Positions 37,156 through 45,620 of a stretch of 64,000 bases of DNA are shown one piece after another. Location: assembly GCA_017561935.1 (NCBI GenBank), contig JAFZBE010000012.1, positions 1 through 64,000 of the forward strand, read 5' to 3'. The DNA comes from Bacteroidales bacterium (GTDB taxonomy: Bacteria > Bacteroidota > Bacteroidia > Bacteroidales > UBA3663). Under the pieces are notes generated by a model that was given only the letters and a program-made list of their open reading frames with translations, did not search any database and was not told the DNA's origin. Made by a program: the position numbers and the translations under genes. Each line of letters opens with the position of its first letter. The stretch's first letter is position 1.

Positions 37156-39126
37156 TTATTCTTTGCGGGGTTTTCGAGTTTGGATATGTGGACGAATGCT
37201 TTTTATTTCGTCGAGGCTCATCGATGGAACGGGAGTGTCCTCCTCGAGAAACCAATATTTGCAACCGGCATTCTCGAGGATAGAGTCGCCAGCCATTGGT
37301 CCATTGTTCAACCAGGTGTTGCCAGGACCATTGGCGTTCTGCAAAAACTTTTCGGAAGGGCACCAGTTGTCCTGCACAGTGATGAACGAAGAGCCCTCGT
37401 CGGTATAAAGATAGAACCAATGGTTGGGATCATGCACGTAGGATGGATGGTAGATGCTGTCAATCACGTTTTCGGTGATATAGGTCTTGGGCTGGGCACT
37501 AAGTGTATAGATGCCTGCCACGTCGTACATGTGTCGGGCATATTGGGTAATACGGTTGCGATAGACTTCGTTGCCGCTCATACAGTTGAGCGACTGCGTC
37601 CATCCCCATCCCAAAGAGATACCCGTGTAAGGCACGTTTCGGATGGTGTTGTAGGCAATCAGCGCATCGGTGACCCATCCGGCAGAAATGGCGGGAGTAC
37701 CCCAATCTTCAAGTCCGGTGTTCTCTATCAAGTTGTTGGCGATGATGAGGCCACGGCAAAGCTGGCGGGGATCTTGTAGCAAATAAGGCAGATGTCCTTC
37801 GAAGGATTCCGGACTGAATGAACCTGCCACAATGGCAGCACCTCCTATATAATAAAAAGAACAATTAGCCACGATGCAGTCCAACGTGCCTTCCTCGAAG
37901 TCGAGGCCCGTGGATGCCGTCTCCGAGAAGGTGCATCGGTCAAATACGATTCGTTGGGCATTGTGTACGCGAACTGCGGCAGCAGGACGACCGCAGTAGG
38001 CTTGGTTGTCGAGCTTGTGGTTGCGGTCGGGCCTGACGATGGCAGGACGCAGCTTGTAACCTTCGGTAAGATACATGCCTGCCTGTAACGGCACATGGCC
38101 GTGAGTTGAGGGTCTCATCCAAGTGGAGCCCGAGAAAGACATGTTATGTATTTGAACGTCGTGAACAGGGCGTTCGGGCGTGCCTTCGATGATAAGGATA
38201 TTCTCGAGCGCAGGCACATGAGGATGCAGAAGGTAAAACCACTCGGGATCTAGCATCCAGCTTGCTTCTTCTTTATTGCGGGGATAGTAGTACAGCTTGT
38301 GCAAACCGATGTCGTGGAACCATTCTCCAGGCTCATCCAGCAAGGCCATGTGATTGGTGAGATAGAATGGGGAGGCATGTTCTCCGGTGAAGGGGAAGGG
38401 CCAGGGATGTTCCCAGAAGACGTCCGCCTCAGGCTCATGGAACTGAATGGCAGCAGAGTCTCCCTGTATTTTTATTGTCTTGATGCGCAGATTATTGGTA
38501 CACCACATCGTATGCAACACCATCTCGGTATGACCAACGCCCTGATGTGCAATCTTACGGATGGCTGGTGTGGCAGGAACATAGAGGATGCGTTGCTTTT
38601 TGTCGAGACTCAGGATGCGTGACATCTTTTCGTACCCATCCTTCTCGGGGTCCACTTCCACGGGGACATCCTGAGCCCGTATAGCTTTCAAGGGACTATA
38701 GAACTGGCGGAAATCGATGGGATAGCCATTCCATTCGGGCACCTCGGATACAAGAAGGTTGCCCTGTCGTTTCCAATTCAGAATAGGCATGGCACCGTTC
38801 AATTCGTTCCATACGTCCCCCATTTCACCACGAATGATGAGTGGCGCTTCGGGTGTGCCACTGTCTTCAGGCCTGATACGGATAGGCTCGCTGAGGAAAC
38901 TGAGGTCGGGATGGTCGATGACGATAGCCCCCTCGTTCCATCCTGCTCGCCGTTTCTGTCGAGCTATGCGAAGTGCTTGCTGGAGAGTGGCAAGTGGTTC
39001 TTTAATTGTTCCCGAACAGGTGTCATTGCCGGCTGTTGACACATAGATACAAAAATCCTCAGCCCAGCCTTTGACAAAGGATAGGTTGAGGATGATGATT
39101 GCAATAACGATGGGCGATATCTTCAT
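37156..39126 (-). CDS. Secreted right-handed beta-helix protein, GH141-like
   Basis: 656 residues from MKISPIVIAIIILNLSF, a signal peptide; the reading from 39285 would overlap the next gene and is rejected. The start of the mature protein (DFCIYVSTAGNDTCSGT, then PLATLQQAL) and the later LYYYPRN are typical of pectinase-like helices of the GH141 type, and parallel strand repeats run from about 330 to 600. GH141 enzymes include alpha-L-fucosidases acting on rhamnogalacturonan II and xylanases. The assignment rests on architecture, not on an alignment. It forms a unit with the GH78 gene. Confidence 0.75.
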   Translation of the reverse strand: MKISPIVIAIIILNLSFVKGWAEDFCIYVSTAGNDTCSGTIKEPLATLQQALRIARQKRRAGWNEGAIVIDHPDLSFLSEPIRIRPEDSGTPEAPLIIRGEMGDVWNELNGAMPILNWKRQGNLLVSEVPEWNGYPIDFRQFYSPLKAIRAQDVPVEVDPEKDGYEKMSRILSLDKKQRILYVPATPAIRKIAHQGVGHTEMVLHTMWCTNNLRIKTIKIQGDSAAIQFHEPEADVFWEHPWPFPFTGEHASPFYLTNHMALLDEPGEWFHDIGLHKLYYYPRNKEEASWMLDPEWFYLLHPHVPALENILIIEGTPERPVHDVQIHNMSFSGSTWMRPSTHGHVPLQAGMYLTEGYKLRPAIVRPDRNHKLDNQAYCGRPAAAVRVHNAQRIVFDRCTFSETASTGLDFEEGTLDCIVANCSFYYIGGAAIVAGSFSPESFEGHLPYLLQDPRQLCRGLIIANNLIENTGLEDWGTPAISAGWVTDALIAYNTIRNVPYTGISLGWGWTQSLNCMSGNEVYRNRITQYARHMYDVAGIYTLSAQPKTYITENVIDSIYHPSYVHDPNHWFYLYTDEGSSFITVQDNWCPSEKFLQNANGPGNTWLNNGPMAGDSILENAGCKYWFLEEDTPVPSMSLDEIKSIRPHIQTRKPRKE

Positions 39127-39170
39127 CTTGTAATTGTTTGGTCCCATCCATTGCCAAAGACGGCTGGAAA

Positions 39171-39482
39171 TCAGCGCTTGTCGGGCACGCCGTACTGATT
39201 CCACTGCTCTTGGTCGAACATCAGTTTGATGGCATTTTTGCCATAGTACAAATCCCGTTTCAGGCCATTGAGTATTGTATGACACTTGGTGCGATGCTTC
39301 GAGAGTGCCTCCTCTTCAGCAGCAACAGCCTCACCTTCACGGGTCATTTCCTCACAAGCCTTTTCAAGACGCTCGATGACTGATAGGTCATAGCCTTTGG
39401 TTTCGAGATAGGAACGATTTTTCTTGAGTCCCTCGATGAGCATCTGAGCTTTCTCGATAGGGTCGCTGTAGATCTTGTTCAT
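39171..39482 (-). CDS. Small helical protein of unknown function
   Basis: 103 residues, charged and predicted all helical, with heptad-like stretches (KAQMLIEGLKKNRSYLETKGYD and ERLEKACEEMTREGEAVAAEEE). No membrane segment or signal, so cytoplasmic. It has its own consensus promoter at 39583-39614 and ends 44 bp before the beta-helix gene, so the promoter may also drive the GH141-like/GH78 genes. I do not recognise the family. Confidence 0.65.
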   Translation of the reverse strand: MNKIYSDPIEKAQMLIEGLKKNRSYLETKGYDLSVIERLEKACEEMTREGEAVAAEEEALSKHRTKCHTILNGLKRDLYYGKNAIKLMFDQEQWNQYGVPDKR

Positions 39483-39582
39483 AGTGGTGTATTAATGAAT
39501 TATTATATGTTAGAGCAATAAATGGTTTCATCAACGATTTTCCCATCTTGCGTATGGGACAAATGTGTGTGATTATTCGGTG

Positions 39583-39614
39583 CAAATATACGTATTTTTC
39601 GCCTAAGACCAAAA
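39583..39614 (-). promoter_or_regulatory. Promoter of the small helical protein and possibly the GH141-like/GH78 unit
   Basis: Minus-strand TTTTG (complement of 39610-39614) and TATATTTG (complement of 39583-39590), 19 bp apart. Confidence 0.7.
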
Positions 39615-39666
39615 TATATCATCTTAAAAAATCATAAAAACCCACAACGAAGCCTAAATAGTTGAT

Positions 39667-40083
39667 TTATTTGGATGTCAGATTGAGCTGCTCCTGCTCA
39701 TAACGGGTGAGCACTTGCTCAAGTTGTTTCATATTACGCGAATGCAGGACAGTCTGTGAAATGCCCATGTACTGGAAGACGTACATGAAATCAATCGAGA
39801 CCTCCTTTTCGGTAAGGTATTTCAGCACGCGGCTCATCGAGCCAATGTGGTTGGGGACATTCATTGAATAGACATTTGTGAGTTGTGTGCGGAAGCCGAC
39901 CTTTCTCAGCACCTCGTCCGCCTTGGTGGAATCATCGACGATGAGGCGCAATGTGCCTTGTGGCGGAGTGTCTTCAATGCTATACGAAAGGATATTGATG
40001 CGGTTGTCGGCCAAAGTCTGGAAAACCTGCCAGCTGGAACCGACGCGGTCTTCGATGCTGACGCTGACTTGCTTGATGATCAT
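39667..40083 (-). CDS. Tandem ACT-domain protein
   Basis: 138 residues consisting of two ACT domains (about 1-70 and 70-138). The first is IKQVSVSIEDRVGSSWQVFQTLADNRINILSYSIED and the second NVYSMNVPNHIGSMSRVLKYLTEKEVSIDFMYVF. ACT domains bind amino acids and usually regulate enzymes. In many Bacteroides this gene stands beside phenylacetate-CoA ligase and indolepyruvate oxidoreductase; here it is alone, so its partner is unclear. Confidence 0.88.
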   Translation of the reverse strand: MIIKQVSVSIEDRVGSSWQVFQTLADNRINILSYSIEDTPPQGTLRLIVDDSTKADEVLRKVGFRTQLTNVYSMNVPNHIGSMSRVLKYLTEKEVSIDFMYVFQYMGISQTVLHSRNMKQLEQVLTRYEQEQLNLTSK

Positions 40084-40115
40084 GCTGTGTAGTGTTTTTT
40101 GTTGGTTTTTCGCTG

Positions 40116-40146
40116 CAAAGATAATGGGTTTTTCCTAACAAAACAA
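40116..40146 (-). promoter_or_regulatory. Promoter of the ACT-domain gene
   Basis: Minus-strand TTG (complement of 40144-40146) and TATCTTTG (complement of 40116-40123), 20 bp apart. Confidence 0.7.
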
Positions 40147-40197
40147 AAAATCACATATTTTTTTGCGTTTGCCGATACAACTTTGAATAAAAAACAT

Positions 40198-40205
40198 TAT
40201 CTTTG
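40198..40205 (+). promoter_or_regulatory. -7 box of the YhcH-family gene
   Basis: TATCTTTG at 40198-40205; no TTTG at the usual distance (candidates are 12 and 26 bp away). It is divergent from the ACT-domain promoter. Confidence 0.45.
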
Positions 40206-40239
40206 CTCCGAAAAATAATTCTTAACCCTATTTTATGCG

Positions 40240-40878
40240 ATGAAAAAGATTTTCCTTGCTTTGATTCTCTTGCTGACCAATCTTTGTGTGGTTATGGCAC
40301 AGGAAGCCGCATTCGCCAAACCTGTTGCAACGGATGAGGCTCAGGCGTGGTTCAAGAAAGGCAAATGGAAGAATGGATTCAAGGTGAAGCCCTACGACCA
40401 TATCAACGTGCAGACGTTCTATGAGCAGTATCAGAAGGCTCCCACTATGTGGGATTCTATCTTCGCCTGGCTCGCCAGTGTCGATCCTTTGAAGATGGAA
40501 CCCAGCAATAATGCCATGCAGTGGAGCCATGCATACGTGAAGGTGCTGAACCAATCGTTGCGTACTCCTGAGAACTGCCAATGGGAGCAACATCGCCGCA
40601 CTATCGACCTGCAGTGGGATGTGACGGGTTCGGAGCGTTACCATTTGACACATTCGCCCGAATGCCTTGAGCCGCGCAACGAATATAACGAGAAGAAGGA
40701 TGTGCAGAATTTCGGTTGGGACAAGAAGAAGATTCCTACGGCCGAAGAGTGTCTTGTCATTGACTCCGATCCCAAGCATTTTTATCTCTTCTTCCCCGAT
40801 GACATCCATCAGGCGACCGGCATCGGCAAACAGCCGTGTACTCCACGCAAGATTGTCATCAAGATCGACTACTTGTAA
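40240..40878 (+). CDS. Exported YhcH/YjgK/YiaL-family protein
   Basis: 212 residues with a clear signal peptide (MKKIFLALILLLTNLCVVMA). The family blocks are WEQHRRTIDLQWDVTGSERY (metal-site Glu/His region) and FFPDDIHQATG followed by KIVIKIDYL. These small cupin-like proteins (EbgC, YhcH) are linked with sugar and sialic acid use and bind a metal; their activity is poorly defined. The usual members are cytoplasmic, so export is notable. It precedes ligA by 12 bp and is probably cotranscribed with it. Confidence 0.82.
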   Translation: MKKIFLALILLLTNLCVVMAQEAAFAKPVATDEAQAWFKKGKWKNGFKVKPYDHINVQTFYEQYQKAPTMWDSIFAWLASVDPLKMEPSNNAMQWSHAYVKVLNQSLRTPENCQWEQHRRTIDLQWDVTGSERYHLTHSPECLEPRNEYNEKKDVQNFGWDKKKIPTAEECLVIDSDPKHFYLFFPDDIHQATGIGKQPCTPRKIVIKIDYL

Positions 40879-40890
40879 TAATACTGAACG

Positions 40891-43089
40891 ATGACACTTG
40901 AAGAATTCAACAACCGTGATGTCAACAATCAAGCCAGCTTGACCGCGGCCTTGGCATGGGCTTCCTATAAATATTATATTGAGAACGATCCGCCCATGTC
41001 GGACTACGAGTTCGATATGGAGTTCAAGCAGTTGCAGGCATTGGAGGCTGCTTCTGGAGTGGTTTTGCCCGACAGCCCAACCCAACGTGTCGGTTCGGAC
41101 ATACAGGGCTCCTTCGAGAAACATCGCCATGTCATTCCCATGCAGAGCATCGAAAATGTCTATAGTGATGAGGAACTGCAGGAATGGCTGCTCTCAACCA
41201 GCCAGAAGTTGAAGGCGGCCTTCCCTGACGATGAGATCTCGTTCACTTACGAACCCAAGTACGATGGCCTTTCGGTCTCTCTTGTCTATCGCGATGGGGA
41301 GCTTGTCGATGCGGTGACACGCGGCAATCAGATCGAGGGTGAATCGGTAATCGCAAATGTGCGCACCATTCGCAATGTGCCGCTGAAACTTTTGGTCAAT
41401 GAGGCAACTAAGAATGCATCAAAAGCTGTCTTGAAAGAGCCCTCGTTGTTCGATGAATTGTTTGCCCAAGAGACGGACGATGCAGAAGTTCCGCTCCAAC
41501 TGCCTTCCTACTTCGAGGTGCGAGGCGAAGTGTTGATGCCGCAAGGAGCCTTTGATCGACTGAATGCCGAGAAGGAGAAGAACGGGGAACGTCCGTTCGC
41601 TAACAAACGCAATGCAGCCAGCGGTTCGCTCAAGCAACTCGACCCGAAGGTGACAGCTCGGCGAGGACTTGTCGTGAATGCTTACGCGGCTTATTCGACC
41701 GACGAAACCTTCCAACGCGATGTGTTGAGCAGTCAGGAGAAGACGCTCGAACTGCTCGGACGACTGGGTTTTGACTACTACAAGACCCCCGGACGTCAGG
41801 CTTTCAGCGACCTGAAGCAGCTCACCGATGCCATCAATGCGTTCAACGAGGTGCGTATTAGCCGTATGTTGCCTTACGATTGCGATGGCGTTGTCGTAAA
41901 GGTCAATGAGCGTAGGCACCAGGAATATCTTGGTCTAAATACTACGTTCCCCAACTGGTGCAAGGCACGCAAGTTCCCGCAGGAAGCGCAATCCTCGGTG
42001 ATACGCGACGTGACTTTCCAGGTGGGTATGACGGGTCATATTACTCCGGTTGCCGAACTTGAACCAACGACCATCTCAGGCTCTGTCGTAGCACGTGCTA
42101 CATTGAACAATGAGTCCTATATCCGCAGCCTTCACTTGGCCATCGGCTCGTATGTCTTTGTGCAGAAGGCTGGCGAGGTGATACCGCAGGTGACTGGCAT
42201 CGATGCCCTGCGCAATGCAGCCGAGGAGGTGCAGCTCAAGGCAATCAAGTTCCCCACGTCATGTCCCTGTTGCGCGACCTCTCTCGTCAAGAAGGGCGAA
42301 TATTGGATCTGTCCGAATCATCATTGTCGTGAACAGGCCATCCAGCGCCTTGAATATTGGTGTGGCAAGGATTGTGCGAACATCAAGGGCCTCGGTCCAA
42401 ACGTCTTGGCAGACCTTTATGATAAGCTGAACATCGCTTCGGTCGATGACCTCTATCGTGTTTTTGTCAAGGAAGAACACTCTTGGGAGCCCGATGTCTT
42501 TTGTCCCAATTATCGTACGTTCATCCAGCAGCAGTTGGGCGAGGGTTATGCCGAGAAGTCGGTAGCTTTGATGTTCGATGGCATCGCACAAAGCATCGGC
42601 ACCTTGACCCTCGACCGCATCATCGGAGGCCTTGGCATCGATGGCGTGGGCAAGATCACCGGCAAACTCCTTGCCGAACATTTCGGCTCATGGGAGAAGT
42701 TCCGTGCGGCAACTTTCGAAGAGCTGCTGCTCATCGATGGCATCGGCGAAATCATGGCCAGAAACATTCTAGAAGCCGACCTCAGCGACTACAGTTGCAT
42801 CGACTCGCCCGACTATCAGTTCCAGCGCGACTATCAGGGTGCCGAGAAGCTTGGGAATGCGCTGGAGGGCATGACCGTGATTTTCACGGGCACGAGCTAT
42901 CGCTTCAAGCGTGACGACATCAAGGCATTTTTCACCGGTCATGGTGCAAAGTATGTAGGCTCGGTGAGTGGCAAGGTAAACTATGTGGTGACAGGTGATG
43001 CTCCCGGACAAAACAAGCTTGATAAGGCTCGCCAACTCGGAGTGGAGATTATCTCCGAACGCGACTTCTATGAGAAATACAACCTATAA
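40891..43089 (+). CDS. ligA: NAD+-dependent DNA ligase, divergent
   Basis: 732 residues in the LigA order: Ia domain with YYIENDPPMSDYEFD and DSPTQRVGSD (61-70), adenylation domain with Lys123 in KYDG, FEVRGEVLMP, CDGVVVKVN and ARKFP, OB-fold, a four-Cys zinc site (CPCC, then CPNHHCREQ), helix-hairpin-helix motifs (GLGPNVL, GLGIDGVGKI, DGIGEI) and a C-terminal BRCT domain. It seals nicks with NAD+. Several signatures deviate: TRGNQIEGES for TRGDG..GED and QVGMTG for QVGRTG. It may be a second ligase beside a standard LigA elsewhere, or an unusual sole copy. Confidence 0.9.
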   Translation: MTLEEFNNRDVNNQASLTAALAWASYKYYIENDPPMSDYEFDMEFKQLQALEAASGVVLPDSPTQRVGSDIQGSFEKHRHVIPMQSIENVYSDEELQEWLLSTSQKLKAAFPDDEISFTYEPKYDGLSVSLVYRDGELVDAVTRGNQIEGESVIANVRTIRNVPLKLLVNEATKNASKAVLKEPSLFDELFAQETDDAEVPLQLPSYFEVRGEVLMPQGAFDRLNAEKEKNGERPFANKRNAASGSLKQLDPKVTARRGLVVNAYAAYSTDETFQRDVLSSQEKTLELLGRLGFDYYKTPGRQAFSDLKQLTDAINAFNEVRISRMLPYDCDGVVVKVNERRHQEYLGLNTTFPNWCKARKFPQEAQSSVIRDVTFQVGMTGHITPVAELEPTTISGSVVARATLNNESYIRSLHLAIGSYVFVQKAGEVIPQVTGIDALRNAAEEVQLKAIKFPTSCPCCATSLVKKGEYWICPNHHCREQAIQRLEYWCGKDCANIKGLGPNVLADLYDKLNIASVDDLYRVFVKEEHSWEPDVFCPNYRTFIQQQLGEGYAEKSVALMFDGIAQSIGTLTLDRIIGGLGIDGVGKITGKLLAEHFGSWEKFRAATFEELLLIDGIGEIMARNILEADLSDYSCIDSPDYQFQRDYQGAEKLGNALEGMTVIFTGTSYRFKRDDIKAFFTGHGAKYVGSVSGKVNYVVTGDAPGQNKLDKARQLGVEIISERDFYEKYNL

Positions 43090-43138
43090 TTAAGGTACTA
43101 ACCGTATTATCTAATCAATTCTTTAATTCAACACTTTT

Positions 43139-44293
43139 ATGGTAAATCGTTTTATTCTGAATGAACTTAGTTATTTTGGCGCTGGTGCTCGCAAGGAGTT
43201 GCCGGCAGTAGTTGCACGTCTTGGCTTCAAGAAAGCACTCGTTGTTACTGATAAAGGCCTGGTGAAGTTTGGTGTCTGCAAAATGGTGACTGACGTCATG
43301 GACGAGGCTGGTATCCCCTACGAAATATTTTCAGATGTCGTGCCCAATCCTACCGTTACCAACGTAAAGAATGGTGTGAAGGCATTTGCCGACGCTAAGG
43401 CCGACTTTATGGTAGCTATCGGTGGCGGTTCATCGATGGATACTGCCAAGGGCATAGGCATCGTGACCAACAATCCCGAGTTCAGCGATGTCATCAGCCT
43501 CGAAGGTGTGGCTCCCACCAAGCACAAGAGTGTGCCCGTGATCTGTTTCCCCACCACTGCCGGTACAGCTGCCGAGACAACCATCAACTACGTCATCATC
43601 GACGAGGAGGCCCACAAGAAGATGGTTTGTGTCGATCCCAACGACATCCCCTGCTGCTCTATCGTTGATGCCGAGCTGATGTACTCTCTCCCCAAGGCCA
43701 CTACAGCCGCTACGGGTCTCGATGCCCTGACCCACGCTATCGAAGGCTATATCACCAAGGCTGCTTGGGAACTCAGCGACATGTTCGAGATCGAGGCCAT
43801 TCGTCTCATCAACAAGTACCTGCGTCTGGCAGTCTTCGATCCGGAGAATCCTAAGGGACGCGAAGGCATGGCTCTCGCACAGTATGTGGCTGGCATGGCA
43901 TTCTCGAATGTAGGTCTCGGTGTTGTTCACGGCATGGCTCATCCGATGGGTTCTCTGCACAATATTCCTCATGGTGTAGCCAATGCTATCCTGCTGCCTA
44001 CCGTCATGGAGTTCAATGCTCCCGTTTGTCGCGAGAAGTATGTCGAGATTGCCAAGGCAATGGGCGCTTACAAGAAGGGCATGACACAGATCGAGGCTGC
44101 ACAGGCTGCTTGCGATGCTGTGCGTGCGCTGGCTATCGAAGTGGGTATTCCACAGCACCTCAGCGAGATCGGCATCTACGAGAAGGACATCGATGCCCTG
44201 GCCGACCAGGCTATTGCTGACGTCTGCACACCTGGAAATCCGCGCAAGGTGACCCGCGACGACATTGTTGCTCTCTATAAGAAGATCTTGTAA
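43139..44293 (+). CDS. fucO: Lactaldehyde reductase (iron-dependent alcohol dehydrogenase)
   Basis: 384 residues. It aligns along its length with E. coli FucO: MVNRFILNELSYFGAGA, AIGGGSSMDTAKGIGI, TTAGTAAETTINYVI, the metal site DALTHAIEG and HGMAHPMGSLHN, and TPGNPRKVTRDDIVALY at the end. The enzyme reduces L-lactaldehyde to 1,2-propanediol with NADH, the fermentative exit of fucose and rhamnose breakdown. It lies 49 bp after ligA but ends at its own strong terminator. The GH78 and GH141-like genes upstream fit a deoxysugar theme. Confidence 0.92.
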   Translation: MVNRFILNELSYFGAGARKELPAVVARLGFKKALVVTDKGLVKFGVCKMVTDVMDEAGIPYEIFSDVVPNPTVTNVKNGVKAFADAKADFMVAIGGGSSMDTAKGIGIVTNNPEFSDVISLEGVAPTKHKSVPVICFPTTAGTAAETTINYVIIDEEAHKKMVCVDPNDIPCCSIVDAELMYSLPKATTAATGLDALTHAIEGYITKAAWELSDMFEIEAIRLINKYLRLAVFDPENPKGREGMALAQYVAGMAFSNVGLGVVHGMAHPMGSLHNIPHGVANAILLPTVMEFNAPVCREKYVEIAKAMGAYKKGMTQIEAAQAACDAVRALAIEVGIPQHLSEIGIYEKDIDALADQAIADVCTPGNPRKVTRDDIVALYKKIL

Positions 44294-44316
44294 GAGGGGC
44301 CTTTTCAAATAATAAT

Positions 44317-44351
44317 CGGGGGCTTTCCACTTCTCTTGTGGAAAGCCCCCG
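44317..44351. terminator. Bidirectional terminator between fucO and the XRE gene
   Basis: CGGGGGCTTTCCAC (44317-44330) and GTGGAAAGCCCCCG (44338-44351) form a perfect 14-bp stem with a 7-nt loop between convergent genes. Confidence 0.9.
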
Positions 44352-44361
44352 AAATCGTGTT

Positions 44362-44772
44362 TTATCCTTTACGCAGGCTTTCGATCAGGCGGTTGTCAGC
44401 CTCCACCTGTTCCTTTTGCCTCATCTGTTGTATCGTTTCGATCATCTCAACGCATTGCTTCTTCAGCTCATCCAGATTTTGGATATGTTTCTCAGTCACC
44501 GAAGGAGGAACAGCGGCGTCGGGTTCGGTATTGAGCATCTCTCCTCGACCCACGATGAGCCAGTTGGCATTGAGTTGAGGATAAGCGTTGAGGATAGCTT
44601 CGAGAGTAGATGTCGTGAGTCCCCGCTGGTTGGTAAACGCATTGATGAGGAGCCCCTTGCACAGTCCCGAATCCTTGTTGACCTGATAGGCCGTGAGTTT
44701 CTCGTGTTCCATGAACTGCTGCAGCCTGACGAGTATAGGAGGTGTTTCGGTCGTTTCCTTCTTGGTTTTCAT
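44362..44772 (-). CDS. XRE-type helix-turn-helix protein
   Basis: 136 residues. Residues about 12-78 form a Cro/CI-like HTH (RLQQFMEHEKLTAYQVNKDSG, then TTSTLEAILNAYPQLNANWLIVGRGEML), of the type whose end resembles phage CI proteins. The C-terminal 90-136 is a charged helix, perhaps for dimerisation. Its ATG overlaps the stop of the PP2C-like gene upstream (44769-44772), so the two are translationally coupled. The regulated target is unknown. Confidence 0.83.
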   Translation of the reverse strand: MKTKKETTETPPILVRLQQFMEHEKLTAYQVNKDSGLCKGLLINAFTNQRGLTTSTLEAILNAYPQLNANWLIVGRGEMLNTEPDAAVPPSVTEKHIQNLDELKKQCVEMIETIQQMRQKEQVEADNRLIESLRKG

Positions 44773-45584
44773 ATTTCCAGTTTCAAATATGTGCGGTCAT
44801 CGTTGCTCTTGTTTCCTGGTCGCACACCTTTGGTGGCGAGCAAGGGTCCGATGCAAAGTGGGTCTTCCTGCAGCATGCGGTGGAGAATCTTCTCCGATTC
44901 CTCAAGGTTCTGCATCAATACAGGATAACCGTCGGTGGCGAGGACGAGTTGATGCACCTCTGCAGGGAGTGGGAATACTTTGATGAAATGTCTTGGAATG
45001 GGTTCTCCATCCAGCATAGTGTAGTTGAAGCGGTTCGGCGTTTTGGCATTCTGATAGCGCACCTGGTGGGTGATGATGTGTTGGATGATGCGCCTTCCGG
45101 GATCGTCAGCTGCTATCTCTTCCGCAGTCATACAGCCTCGGTTCAGATAGCTTAGTATGATGTCTCGCCTCCATTCCGAAAGCACTTTGTCGATGTACTT
45201 GGTGTTCGTCATCGTGCGAAAAGAGTTCTCTCCATCGATGTAACCAAATTGACAATCTCCGATCATCCACACTTCGCGCCGTGATTCGGAATAGATGACC
45301 ATCGAAGCGATTGGCCGATTGGAGGGCGACACATTGTCTTGGTGCAGAGCCTTGGTCAATCTTGTAGTACAGTCTTCTGCATCAATGTCAAGTGGTAGGG
45401 TGCGTACAGCATCACTCAGCAACCGTGCTGCAAGGTGTCCTGGCGTCTCTCCTCCCGGATAGCGGAAGGTCGTCTTGGGTGTCGCTCCGTCAATGACTGC
45501 TGCATAAGACGCAGTCACCACTACAGCATCTTCCGATGGGGTAGTGGTGGACTTTCCTTCGGTATATTGCTCAATGATTTTCAT
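44769..45584 (-). CDS. PP2C-like (PPM family) protein phosphatase homologue
   Basis: 271 residues. PPM-type metal-site positions are visible: SEDAVVV (Asp19), IDGAT (Asp32-Gly33), VWMIGDCQFGY, VLATDGYP (Asp218) and NDDRTYLKL (Asp262/263), spread as in bacterial PP2C phosphatases. The order and spacing fit, but overall similarity is low and the activity is inferred. No sensor or membrane segment is present. It may dephosphorylate a Ser/Thr-phosphorylated partner, perhaps the coupled XRE regulator whose ATG overlaps its stop. It follows plsC by 36 bp on the same strand. Confidence 0.7.
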   Translation of the reverse strand: MKIIEQYTEGKSTTTPSEDAVVVTASYAAVIDGATPKTTFRYPGGETPGHLAARLLSDAVRTLPLDIDAEDCTTRLTKALHQDNVSPSNRPIASMVIYSESRREVWMIGDCQFGYIDGENSFRTMTNTKYIDKVLSEWRRDIILSYLNRGCMTAEEIAADDPGRRIIQHIITHQVRYQNAKTPNRFNYTMLDGEPIPRHFIKVFPLPAEVHQLVLATDGYPVLMQNLEESEKILHRMLQEDPLCIGPLLATKGVRPGNKSNDDRTYLKLEI

Positions 45585-45620
45585 TGGCCTTCCTGAACCT
45601 TGTTCTTCGAACTCGGAAAC

